DNA of 64,000 nucleotides from positions 1 through 64,000 of the forward strand of contig NZ_JAIOTY010000001.1 of NCBI RefSeq assembly GCF_019931275.1, written 5' to 3'. Shown piece by piece: positions 17,918-26,808 of the stretch. The notes beneath the pieces were generated by a model. The model worked only from the letters and a program-made list of their open reading frames with translations, ran no database searches and was not told the DNA's origin. Position 1 is the first letter of the stretch, and each line of letters begins with the position of its first letter. The stretch is from Nitratidesulfovibrio sp. SRB-5. Lineage in GTDB: Bacteria > Desulfobacterota > Desulfovibrionia > Desulfovibrionales > Desulfovibrionaceae. Both the position numbers and the translations under genes were made by a program.

Positions 17918-18305
17918 GCGGTCTCCTCTGGTGACGCGCGGGCCGGGCGGACCGCCGGATGCCGGTCCCGTGCGATGCGCCGCGCGTTCGCCACATCCGC
18001 AAACATAACCACTGGCCGGGCAAAAGGCAAAGCGCGCGCCTGCGGGCGTCTGCGCTTTCGCCGCGTTGACAGCAGCCCTTGGCACGTCGTAGCACCATCG
18101 GGACACGGTGCGGAGGGCATGGGGTTGCCCGCGCGAAACCGTGCGGGCGGCGGGCCATGCCCAAGGGGCGGCACCGCCGTCGCGTCGCGCCTGACCGGCC
18201 CACGGCCCGGCGGCGCATCATCGTCCGGCGGGCGGCCCGCGGGATTCGGCCCACAGCGGCCCACCCGGGTGCACCGCCGACGCAGCGACAGGCAGGAAGA
18301 CCAAC
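17918..18305. other. Divergent intergenic region, HD gene / hypD
   Basis: 388 bases. TTGACA at about 18066 is the best -35-like element for hypD, but no good -10 follows at 16-18 bases. TTGGCACGTCGTAGCACC at about 18074 resembles a sigma-54 site but has nine instead of ten bases between GG and GC. An AGGAAG ribosome site precedes hypD. Confidence 0.4.
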
Positions 18306-19403
18306 GTGAGCGTGAACTTCTCCACGGCCTTCAAGGATCCGGATCTTTCCCGCGGCCTTATCGAACGGCTGCACCGCGAACTGGACCGCCCCCTGCGCTT
18401 CATGGAAGTGTGCGGCACCCATACCGTGGCCATCTTTCAGAGCGGCATGCGCCCGCTGCTGCCCGCCGGGGTCAGGCACCTGTCCGGCCCCGGCTGCCCG
18501 GTGTGCGTGACCCACGAAAGCGAGGTGGCCGCCTACCTGCAACTGGCGGAAAAGCCCGGCGTTATCATCGCCACCTTCGGCGACCTGATGCGCGTGCCCG
18601 GCCCCGGCGGCGACAACCTGAAGCTGGCCCAGGCCAAGGGCGCGCGGGTGGAGATCGTCTACTCCGCCCATGACGCGCTGAAACTGGCCGCCGACAACCC
18701 CGGCGACACCGTGGTGTTCCTGGGCATTGGCTTCGAGACCACCGCCCCCACCGTGGCCGCCACGGTGCTGATGGCGCGGCAGCAGGGGCTGGCCAACTTC
18801 TGCGTGCTCTCGTTCCACAAGCTGGTGCCGCCCGCGCTGCGGGCCCTGCTGGCCGACCCGGACTGCGCCGTGGACGCCTTTCTGCTGCCGGGGCACGTGT
18901 CCACCATTCTCGGCATGGAGCCGTACCGCTTCGTGGCCGAAGAATTCCGCACCCCCGGCATCATCGCCGGGTTCGACCCCGTGGACATCCTGCAAGCCCT
19001 GCTGATCATGGTGGAGCAGCGCAAGACGGGCGAATTCGCCATCGTCAATTCCTACCGCCGGGCCGTGGACGACGCGGGCAACCCCCGCGCGCGCGAGATT
19101 CTGGACACGGTGTTCCAGACCGCCGACGCCCTGTGGCGCGGCATCGGCTGCATTCCCGGCAGCGGTCTGGTGTTCCGGCCCGAGTTCGAGCAATACGACG
19201 CCATGGCCCGTCTGGGCCTTACCCTGCCCGAGGCCAGGCCCATCGCGGGCTGCAAGTGCGGCGACGTGCTGAAGGGCAAGATGCAGCCCTGCGACTGTCC
19301 GCTGTTCGCCAAGGCCTGCACGCCCGCCAAGCCCGTGGGGCCGTGCATGGTCTCCACAGAGGGCAGCTGCGCCGCCTACTTCAAGTACAACGTGGAGGCC
19401 TGA
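18306..19403 (+). CDS. hypD: Hydrogenase maturation factor HypD
   Basis: 365 residues, full length. HypD with HypC holds iron while HypE/HypF-derived cyanide and CO are attached for [NiFe]-hydrogenase centres. Conserved motifs include FMEVCGTHTVAIFQSG, LSGPGCPVCVTHESEV, TFGDLMRVPG, and the cysteine-rich C-terminal CKCGDVLKGKMQPCDCPLF that binds the [4Fe-4S] cluster. It starts with GTG at 18306, with AGGAAG eight bases upstream. hypE follows after four bases, so the two are translationally linked. No hydrogenase structural genes or other hyp genes appear in the window. The gene supports a hydrogen-metabolising anaerobe. Confidence 0.96.
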   Translation: MSVNFSTAFKDPDLSRGLIERLHRELDRPLRFMEVCGTHTVAIFQSGMRPLLPAGVRHLSGPGCPVCVTHESEVAAYLQLAEKPGVIIATFGDLMRVPGPGGDNLKLAQAKGARVEIVYSAHDALKLAADNPGDTVVFLGIGFETTAPTVAATVLMARQQGLANFCVLSFHKLVPPALRALLADPDCAVDAFLLPGHVSTILGMEPYRFVAEEFRTPGIIAGFDPVDILQALLIMVEQRKTGEFAIVNSYRRAVDDAGNPRAREILDTVFQTADALWRGIGCIPGSGLVFRPEFEQYDAMARLGLTLPEARPIAGCKCGDVLKGKMQPCDCPLFAKACTPAKPVGPCMVSTEGSCAAYFKYNVEA

Positions 19404-19407
19404 TCGC

Positions 19408-20433
19408 ATGGCCGGGGATACGCTTCTTCTCGACTACGGCAGCGGCGGCAAGGCCGCGCACCGGCTCATCGGTGAACTGTTCCTGAAACACTTCGACAAC
19501 CCCGTGCTGCGCACGCTGGACGACGCCGCCCGGCTGGAAATGACCGGCCCGCTGGCCATGAGCACCGACAGCTACGTGGTGGACCCGCTGTTCTTTCCCG
19601 GCGGCGACATCGGCACGCTGGCCGTGCACGGCACCGTCAACGACGTGGCCATGCTGGGCGCGCGGCCCCGCTACCTGAGCTGCGGGTTCATCCTTGAGGA
19701 AGGGCTGGACATGGAGGTGCTGGAGCGCATCGTCATCTCCATGGGCAACGCCGCGCGCGAGGCCGGGGTGTGCATCGTCACCGGCGACACCAAGGTGGTG
19801 CCGCGCGGCATGGCCGACAAGGTGTTCATCAACACCACCGGCATCGGCGAGATCATCGCGAATCCCTCGCCCAGCGGGCATTCCGCGAAGCCGGGCGATG
19901 CCGTCATCATCAGCGGCAGCATGGGCGACCACGGGCTGACCATCCTGTCGCACCGGGAGGGGCTGAACTTCTCCGCCGACGTGCGCAGCGATTCCGCCGC
20001 GCTCAACGGGCTGACCGAACGGCTGCTGCTGGAGGTGGGCGACATCCACGTGCTGCGCGACCCCACGCGCGGCGGCCTTGCCACCACCCTCAACGAGATA
20101 GCCGGGCAGTCGGGCGTGGTCATGCGCATCGCGGAACGGGACATCCCCGTGCGCGATGCCGTGCGCGAAGGCTGCTCCTTCCTCGGTCTGGACCCGCTGT
20201 ACCTCGCCAACGAGGGCAAGCTGATCTGCATCCTGCCGCAGGAAAAGGCCGACGCGGCCCTTGCCGTGCTGCGCCAAAGCCCCCTCGGGGCCGACGCCGC
20301 CCGCATCGGCACCATAGTGGCCGCCGATGGCGCCGGGCCGGGCCGGGCCGGGCAGGTCATCCTGGAAACGCCCATGGGCGGCCATCGCCTGCTCTCCATG
20401 CTGGAGGGCGAGCAGTTGCCGCGCATCTGCTGA
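19408..20433 (+). CDS. hypE: Carbamoyl dehydratase HypE
   Basis: 341 residues. HypE takes a carbamoyl group from HypF onto its C-terminal cysteine and dehydrates it with ATP to a thiocyanate, the source of the cyanide ligands of [NiFe]-hydrogenase. The protein ends LPRIC, so the essential terminal cysteine is present. The AIR-synthase-like fold is visible in LLDYGSGGKAAHRLI, MSTDSYVVDPLFFPGGDIG, LAVHGTVNDVAMLGARP, ITGDTK-like IVTGDTKVVPRGMADKVF, and HVLRDPTRGGLATTLNEIA. It begins four bases after hypD and ends before a strong terminator, completing a two-gene operon. Confidence 0.96.
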   Translation: MAGDTLLLDYGSGGKAAHRLIGELFLKHFDNPVLRTLDDAARLEMTGPLAMSTDSYVVDPLFFPGGDIGTLAVHGTVNDVAMLGARPRYLSCGFILEEGLDMEVLERIVISMGNAAREAGVCIVTGDTKVVPRGMADKVFINTTGIGEIIANPSPSGHSAKPGDAVIISGSMGDHGLTILSHREGLNFSADVRSDSAALNGLTERLLLEVGDIHVLRDPTRGGLATTLNEIAGQSGVVMRIAERDIPVRDAVREGCSFLGLDPLYLANEGKLICILPQEKADAALAVLRQSPLGADAARIGTIVAADGAGPGRAGQVILETPMGGHRLLSMLEGEQLPRIC

Positions 20434-20478
20434 CGGCGGCGGGCTGGAAAGAAGACGAAGATAAGAAGAGATTGAATA

Positions 20479-20514
20479 CGAGAGAGGGGGGCTTTGAAAA
20501 GCCCCCCTCTCTCG
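20479..20514 (+). terminator. Strong hairpin after hypE
   Basis: A 17-bp stem, CGAGAGAGGGGGGCTTT / AAAGCCCCCCTCTCTCG, with a very tight loop. It is followed by TGTTCT. It ends the hypDE transcript. Confidence 0.8.
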
Positions 20515-20732
20515 TGTTCTCACCCCGCAAACGCTCTGGTTGGGGGCTCACGGCGAACGCGCGTGGGTGCCTCGCGCTGTACAGAAAAATTGTGCAGTTG
20601 TTTCAGGGAGAGTCGTTTTGTTATGCGGATGTTATTTGCAATTCGTTATAAAATATAACATTGAGCGCGGGTGCATTCTGATGAATCTCCTTACCTGGTG
20701 CGATGAAAACATCTACCCAGCAAGGAGGCCGT

Positions 20733-21701
20733 ATGCTGTTTTTGACCAACAGGGTGCCCAAGTCGGGTGGCAAGGGCAAGTATGGGAGAAGTGTTGCGTT
20801 CGACTCCCGGAACAATGAGGTTTCGTCCTCGCTGCTCTTTTGCATCAGGGATGGCGAAGACAGCTACAGGGAGGTTGGAAACGAAGCCTTTTTTGATTCG
20901 TTGAGGCAAGACGCGGCGAATCATATCGTTTTGTATATCCATGGGTTCAATAATTTTCTGGAGGAGGATATTTTTCCGCGCACGGCGCAGTTGCAGGGTC
21001 TGTTCAATGCTGATGATGGTGACCGGGTGGTGGTTGTCCCCCTGATCTGGCCGTGCAACGACAAGGTTGGAGTGGTGCGTGATTACTACGACGACCAGCG
21101 CACGGCGGATTACAGCGGCGGGATATTTCACAGGGCGCTCGGAAAGTTTTTCCAGTGGCAGGAAAAACGATCTGGCGATGATGGCCCGAAATGCTTGAAG
21201 CGCATCAACGTGCTTGCTCATTCCATGGGAAACAGGGTGTTGCGCGGCGCTTTGAACGGTTGGGCAACCTATGAACAGGACGGGGTTCCTCTGGTCTTTC
21301 GCAATGTCTTCATGGTGGCGGCCGATGTGGAGAACGAGACTCTCGCCAAGGGGAAGCCGGGCCGTTTCATCTCGGATGCCGCGAGGAATCTGGTTGTCTA
21401 CCATGCCGCCGATGATCTTGCCATGCGCGCCAGCAAGGTGGTCAACCTGAAGAATGCGATCGCTTCGCGGCGTCTGGGGCACACCGGGCCCGAGGATTGG
21501 GACGAGGTTGCGAACAATGTTCATGCCGTCGATTGCGACAACGTGAACATGACCCTTGATCCGGGAAACGGGCATACATACTTCGGGGCCTATGCGGATG
21601 GCAGCCCTGGCCCCGTTTTCAGGCATATTGCGGAATGCGTCCGGACGGGGCGTGTCACCGCTCCGCCTGAAGAGCTGACCTTGCGGGATAAGGCAGGGTA
21701 G
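20733..21701 (+). CDS. Alpha/beta hydrolase, DUF900-like
   Basis: 322 residues from ATG 20733, which has AAGGAGG four bases upstream; ATG 20703 in frame lacks a site. The oxyanion region is IVLYIHGFNNFLEED, and the nucleophile elbow is NVLAHSMGNRVLRGAL, with serine in the G/A-x-S-x-G pattern. FMVAADVENE and the late histidine in NGHTYFGAY could complete the triad. These are features of serine esterases/lipases of the DUF900 (PF05990) group. No signal peptide is seen, so it is probably cytosolic. G+C is lower than its neighbours, and the AT-rich leader (20600-20660, with TATAAC at about 20654) hints at transfer. Substrate unknown. Confidence 0.75.
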   Translation: MLFLTNRVPKSGGKGKYGRSVAFDSRNNEVSSSLLFCIRDGEDSYREVGNEAFFDSLRQDAANHIVLYIHGFNNFLEEDIFPRTAQLQGLFNADDGDRVVVVPLIWPCNDKVGVVRDYYDDQRTADYSGGIFHRALGKFFQWQEKRSGDDGPKCLKRINVLAHSMGNRVLRGALNGWATYEQDGVPLVFRNVFMVAADVENETLAKGKPGRFISDAARNLVVYHAADDLAMRASKVVNLKNAIASRRLGHTGPEDWDEVANNVHAVDCDNVNMTLDPGNGHTYFGAYADGSPGPVFRHIAECVRTGRVTAPPEELTLRDKAG

Positions 21702-21731
21702 ATGGACGTTCATGGGGCTTGCCTGAAAAAA

Positions 21732-21762
21732 AACGCCGCCGGGCATGCAGCCCGGCGGCGTT
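21732..21762 (-). terminator. Rho-independent terminator of the sugar-transferase operon
   Basis: A perfect 13-bp stem AACGCCGCCGGGC / GCCCGGCGGCGTT with a 5-base loop. Eight A at 21726-21733 give a U-tract on the minus-strand transcript, so it terminates the genes at 21789-24362. It may also stop the hydrolase transcript from the other side. Confidence 0.85.
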
Positions 21763-21788
21763 GGCAATCTGGCGGGGGAGGCGTGTCG

Positions 21789-23138
21789 CTACCGCGCCCC
21801 CTTGGGGAACAGGATGACCCCCACGGTCTTGAGCACGATCTTCAGGTCCAGCAGGGGCGACATGTTCTTGATGTAGTACAGGTCGTATTCCAGCTTGTAG
21901 CGGGCGTCCTCTATGGAAGCGCCGTACGGGTAGCACACCTGCGCCCAGCCGGTAACGCCCGGCTTCACGGTGTGGCGCACGTAGAAGTAGGGGATGACCT
22001 TTTCCAGTTCGCGCACGAACTGCATGCGTTCCGGGCGCGGGCCGATCAGCGACATGTCGCCGCGCAGCACGTTCCACAGCTGGGGCAGTTCGTCGATGCG
22101 CACCTTGCGGATGAACTTGCCCACCTTGGTCACGCGGGTGTCGCCCTTCTGCGCCCACACCGCGCCGTTCTTTTCCGCGTCCACGGTCATGGAGCGGAAC
22201 TTCAGCACCGTGAATTCCTTTTCGTGCAGGCCCACGCGCTTCTGCTTGTAGATCACCGGGCCGGGCGATTCCAGCCGGATGACCAGGGCGGCAACGGCCA
22301 TGATCGGCAGGGTAAGCACCAGCAGCACGAACGAGGTCAGCACGTCGAACACCCGCTTCAGGCGCTGCATGGACCCCTGCGTGTTCAGGTTGAAGCCGTC
22401 TTCCATCAGCAGCCATTCGTCGCGGATGAGGCTGACGGGAATGCGCCCGGCCACGTGTTCGTACAGGGTGCGGATGTCCACCACCATCAGGCCGCCCAGT
22501 TTGGCGCGCAGCAGTTCGCGGGCGATGTCCTCGTCCAGCGGGGCGTCGGGCAGCATGACCAGCATGGTGGCGCCGTTGCTGCGCGCAACCCCCAGCGGAT
22601 CGTACGAGGGGCCAAGGCACGGCCCGGCGTCGGCGTCCATGTCGCCTTCGCCCACGTAGCCCAGGATTTCGGCGTGGGGCATGCTCTGCGCCAGCAGGCT
22701 GCGCACCTTGCCCGCACGGTCCACGCCCACCAGCACCACCTTGTGCCGGGTCATGAAGCGCTTGCCGATGCGGTGCCACACCACGCGCCAGGTCAGGCAC
22801 AGGGTCACCACCAGCACCAGCAGCAGCACGAAGGTGGCCCGGTCGAAGCGCCAGCTTTCGAACGAATAGAAGGTGAAGCCGGTGGCGATGACCCCCAGCA
22901 CGGACGCCACGCCCACGCGGGCCACGGAATCGCGGAAGTCCTCGTCGCCCACCGAATAGCAGTCCAGCACGTAGAACGAGAGCAGGAAGAAGAAGGTGGT
23001 GAAGAACGAGGCGCCCGTATAGTCGATGAGCACGCTGTATTCGTCCGGCAGCATGATTTCGCCGATGGCGTACAGCGCGATGAGGATGCACAGGGCATCC
23101 AGCAGACGGAACAGGCCGTTACGGATATTGTCGTTCAC
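21789..23138 (-). CDS. Undecaprenyl-phosphate sugar phosphotransferase (WcaJ-like)
   Basis: 449 residues. It attaches a sugar-1-phosphate from a nucleotide sugar to undecaprenyl phosphate, the first step of exopolysaccharide or O-antigen repeat assembly in the inner membrane. Four or more N-terminal membrane segments (for example FFTTFFFLLSFYVLDCYSV and ATFVLLLVLVVTLCL) are followed by a CoA-binding-like domain (HKVVLVGVDRAGKVRSLLAQ). A last membrane segment near residues 285-305 leads into the catalytic domain with VLKFRSMTVDAE, ELPQLWNVLRGDMSLIGPRP and YYIKNMSPLLDLKIVLKT. It starts at GTG 23138 after GGGAGGAA. It follows the glycosyltransferase gene by 103 bases. The exact sugar cannot be told from sequence. 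Confidence 0.9.
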   Translation of the reverse strand: MNDNIRNGLFRLLDALCILIALYAIGEIMLPDEYSVLIDYTGASFFTTFFFLLSFYVLDCYSVGDEDFRDSVARVGVASVLGVIATGFTFYSFESWRFDRATFVLLLVLVVTLCLTWRVVWHRIGKRFMTRHKVVLVGVDRAGKVRSLLAQSMPHAEILGYVGEGDMDADAGPCLGPSYDPLGVARSNGATMLVMLPDAPLDEDIARELLRAKLGGLMVVDIRTLYEHVAGRIPVSLIRDEWLLMEDGFNLNTQGSMQRLKRVFDVLTSFVLLVLTLPIMAVAALVIRLESPGPVIYKQKRVGLHEKEFTVLKFRSMTVDAEKNGAVWAQKGDTRVTKVGKFIRKVRIDELPQLWNVLRGDMSLIGPRPERMQFVRELEKVIPYFYVRHTVKPGVTGWAQVCYPYGASIEDARYKLEYDLYYIKNMSPLLDLKIVLKTVGVILFPKGAR

Positions 23139-23240
23139 GCATTCCTCCCGGAATGGATGGGAAATCTTACGTCGCGGGGGCAGGCTGCCGCGCCCTTCGG
23201 GGCGGACCCGACGGGCGAAGGGACAATTGGCAGGCAGCCG

Positions 23241-24362
23241 CTACGCCAGGCGCATGACCCGCAGAATATGCTCGCTCACCTTGTCGGCGTCGAATTCCGT
23301 TTCCGCCAGCCGCCGCCCGGCCTGCCCCATGCGGGCGATCAGGTTGCGGTCGGTGATGAATCGTTCCATGGCGGCGGCCAGGGCCTGGGGGTCGCGCAGG
23401 GGCACGCGGAAGCCGTTCACCCCGTCCTCCACCACCTCGCGGCAGCCGGGGGCGTCGGTGACCACGGCGGCGCGGCCCATGCTCATGCCTTCCATCACCG
23501 AGCAGGGGGTGCCTTCGCGCCACGAGGGCAGCACCACCACGCTGGCGTCGGCCACGTACGGGCGCACATCGCGGGTCTGGCCAAGATATTCGATGATTCC
23601 TTCACGCGTCCAGCCTTCCACCTCTGCAAGGGGCACGCTGCCCGGTCCGCTTTCCGGCGGGCCCAGCACGCGAAAGCGGGCGTCGGGATGTTTCGCCTTC
23701 AGCAGGCGCGCGGCTCCGGCGTATTCACGCAGGCCCTTGGCCTCCAGCAGGCGACCCACCAGCAGGAAGGTCGGCGGGTCCAGCACCGGTTCCGCCTGGG
23801 CGAAGTGGTCCAGCGCCACGCCGGTGCCCCGGCACATGGCCACGGACGTGGAGTGCGGGATGATGTGGTTGTCCTCGAACACCCGGCGGTCTTCCATGTT
23901 CTGGAAGAACACCGTGCGCACGCAGGCAAGGGCCACGCGGTAGAGCAGGGCGGCCACCCTTGTCAGCATGCGCTTGATCGGGGTGTCCGCCTCGAACATG
24001 TAGCCAAGCCCGGTGATCATGGCGTAGCGGGCGGGCACGCGCGCCAGCGCCGCCGCCGTGGCCCCGTAGATGACCGGCTTGATGGTGAAGCAGAAGGCCA
24101 CGTCGGGTCGTTCCTGCCGGAAGACGCGATACAGCGCGGCAAAGGTGGCGGCGTCGCGCACGGGGTTCAGCCCTTTGCGGTCCAGGGGATAGCCCGCCAC
24201 GCGGACGCCCATGGCTTCCAGCGCGGCGCGGCCTTCGGTGTCGGTGTCGGCGTCGGGCACGATGCACAGCACTTCGTGTCCCAGCGCACGGAGCCTGCGG
24301 ATGAGCACGCTCCAGAAATTGACCATGGCCCGGGCCTGATTGCCCAGAATGGCGACCTTCAT
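23241..24362 (-). CDS. GT4-family glycosyltransferase
   Basis: 373 residues from ATG 24362. The N-terminal half begins MKVAILGNQARAMVNFWSVL and contains VAFCFTIKPVIYGATAAALA and YAMITGLGYMFEAD, typical of glycosyltransferases in O-antigen and exopolysaccharide clusters. The C-terminal Rossmann half has FLLVGRLLEAKGLREY and the donor-binding E-x7-E stretch EGTPCSVMEGMSMG. It adds a sugar to a lipid-linked repeat unit at the cytosolic face of the inner membrane. AGCGAGG precedes the start. It is first in a two-gene operon with the WcaJ-like transferase and divergent from the UDP-sugar epimerase, suggesting one polysaccharide pathway. Donor and acceptor are unknown. Confidence 0.87.
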   Translation of the reverse strand: MKVAILGNQARAMVNFWSVLIRRLRALGHEVLCIVPDADTDTEGRAALEAMGVRVAGYPLDRKGLNPVRDAATFAALYRVFRQERPDVAFCFTIKPVIYGATAAALARVPARYAMITGLGYMFEADTPIKRMLTRVAALLYRVALACVRTVFFQNMEDRRVFEDNHIIPHSTSVAMCRGTGVALDHFAQAEPVLDPPTFLLVGRLLEAKGLREYAGAARLLKAKHPDARFRVLGPPESGPGSVPLAEVEGWTREGIIEYLGQTRDVRPYVADASVVVLPSWREGTPCSVMEGMSMGRAAVVTDAPGCREVVEDGVNGFRVPLRDPQALAAAMERFITDRNLIARMGQAGRRLAETEFDADKVSEHILRVMRLA

Positions 24363-24972
24363 CTGATGCCTCGCTGGCTGAGCGACCGGATACGCCGGGC
24401 GCAGGTCCCGGCAGGGCGCCGGGGAAGTGTTGCCCCGCCCTTGGCACACGCGGCGCGGGGAGCGGAAGAACGCGCACCTTGTAACAGGTGGGCAGCACGC
24501 TGAAAAGGGGGCCGCCCGGCGGGCGGCCGGGCTGCGTTTGCGGGCCGCCGGACCGTGCGCCCCGTGCGGGGGGCTGGCCCTCCGACCGGGGTGGGCTTCC
24601 GTTTTGCGGCGGGGCGCATCGTGCCCGCAGCGTCATCATCCTGCCGTCGGGTCTGTATCCTGTTGCACCATACACGTTTCGTGCCGGGCGGCATGCTTTC
24701 CCGCGGGCTCTTTACAGGGTGTGGCGTTGGGAGTAGAAGCCCGCACGTTGGGGTGGTGCGCGGCAAGCCCGTCACCAAGGGCCCCGGACTGCGGCGGCGG
24801 ACGGAACGCCACGCCGCCGTACCGCAATGCCACCGCGCGGCATGCGCCCCGCCGCACGGGCTGCGCTCTGGCGCAACACCGCCCGGCGCGCCATCCTTTG
24901 ACGCAACATTCCGGCGCACGTACAATGCGCATTCCATCCGAAACCACCACTCCCTAGGGAGGATACACCACC
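24363..24972. other. Divergent intergenic region of the sugar genes
   Basis: About 610 GC-rich bases between the glycosyltransferase and the epimerase. I see no credible gene, RNA or strong promoter. A TAGGGAGGATACACC ribosome site stands before the epimerase. Its length suggests a regulatory role, but nothing specific is visible. Confidence 0.4.
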
Positions 24973-26001
<1,029 letters not shown>

Positions 26002-26054
26002 GCGCGCTGCGCGGGTTGCCCCGCGCGGTCCCGCACGATCGCATTGTCCGTTCC

Positions 26055-26081
26055 GCCCCGCCGCAGCCCCTGCGGCGGGGC
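26055..26081 (+). terminator. Hairpin after the epimerase
   Basis: A perfect 12-bp stem GCCCCGCCGCAG / CTGCGGCGGGGC with a 3-base loop, 53 bases after the stop codon. No T-run follows, so it may act with Rho. Confidence 0.65.
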
Positions 26082-26271
26082 GTCGTGCGTTTGAAGGGGG
26101 TGGTACCCGGCGCCATGCTACTCCCGGATGTCATGTTCGCACCCACGCCCGCGCCACACGTCCGCGCCCGGCGTCCGTTTCCGGTGTCCGCTCCCGGCGG
26201 GCAGCTTGGGCGGCACGTCTTGTCGGTCGGGCTACGGAAAGAGGGGCTTGCCAAGCCCGGTCCGGAGGAGT

Positions 26272-26291
26272 ATTTGGCGAAACATGCAAAT
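26272..26291. promoter_or_regulatory. ArsR-type operator overlapping the repressor start
   Basis: ATTTGGCGAAACATGCAAAT. Its reverse complement matches the site upstream of the permease (26733-26752) at 16 of 20 positions, including both ATTTGC and CGCCAAAT ends. Overlap with the start codon region suggests the repressor controls its own expression. Confidence 0.65.
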
Positions 26292-26652
26292 GATTGCACC
26301 GCAACGCACAGCCGCCCACCGCAGGCTCATCGAGGCGCAGGCCGAAATCTTCAAGGCGCTGGGGCACCCCAGCCGCCTGCTGATGGTCGAGGAACTGACG
26401 CGCGGCGAACGCTGCGTGTGCGAATTGCAGGCGCTGGTGGGCTCGGATGTCTCCACGGTGTCCAAGCACCTGTCCATCCTGAAGGGCGCGGGCGTGGTGC
26501 GCGACGAGAAGCGCGGGGCCAACGTCTACTATTCGCTGTCGTTGGGATGCGTGCGGTCCTTTCTGGAGTGCACAGGGCGGCACATCGATCAGGCCGCCCA
26601 GGTGCTGTCGCAGGATCTGGCCCGGTTGGCCGCCCTGCGGTCCGGGGACTAG
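26284..26652 (+). CDS. ArsR/SmtB-family transcriptional repressor
   Basis: 122 residues. A winged-helix metal- or metalloid-sensing repressor that leaves its operator on binding the inducer. The first helix carries EIFKALGHPSRLLMVEELTR. The cysteine pair in GERCVCELQALVG matches the ELCVCDL-type site of arsenic sensors. The recognition helix is SDVSTVSKHLSILKGAGVV, and the wing is RDEKRGANVYYSLSL. A third cysteine lies in CVRSFLECTGRH. ATG 26284 sits inside the operator; GGAGGAG ends 13 bases upstream, which is long, and ATG 26290 is an alternative. The permease gene follows with a second copy of the operator, so the pair is a resistance or export unit. Confidence 0.88.
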   Translation: MQMIAPQRTAAHRRLIEAQAEIFKALGHPSRLLMVEELTRGERCVCELQALVGSDVSTVSKHLSILKGAGVVRDEKRGANVYYSLSLGCVRSFLECTGRHIDQAAQVLSQDLARLAALRSGD

Positions 26653-26732
26653 CTGGCGGCTTTGCGGCTGGGGCTCGGCGCGCGTCCGCGTGGAGCCGCA
26701 GCCGGATGAACGAGCGTTTTTTTTGTGGGAAC

Positions 26733-26752
26733 ATTTGCACATTACGCCAAAT
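26733..26752. promoter_or_regulatory. ArsR-type operator upstream of the permease
   Basis: ATTTGCACATTACGCCAAAT, the inverted counterpart of 26272-26291. It lies 57 bases before the permease start and 81 bases after the repressor stop, implying the permease has a separately controlled promoter. The T-run at 26717-26724 just upstream may terminate the repressor transcript or aid promoter function. Confidence 0.65.
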
Positions 26753-26808
26753 GAACAACTGGCGGACGCAGTGGCGCGGCCCGTCACCGAGCGGAAGGCA
26801 ACATAACG

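Noticed and set aside
18066-18092. Sigma-54 promoter before hypD
   Set aside because: GG and GC are nine bases apart instead of ten, and no activator gene is nearby.
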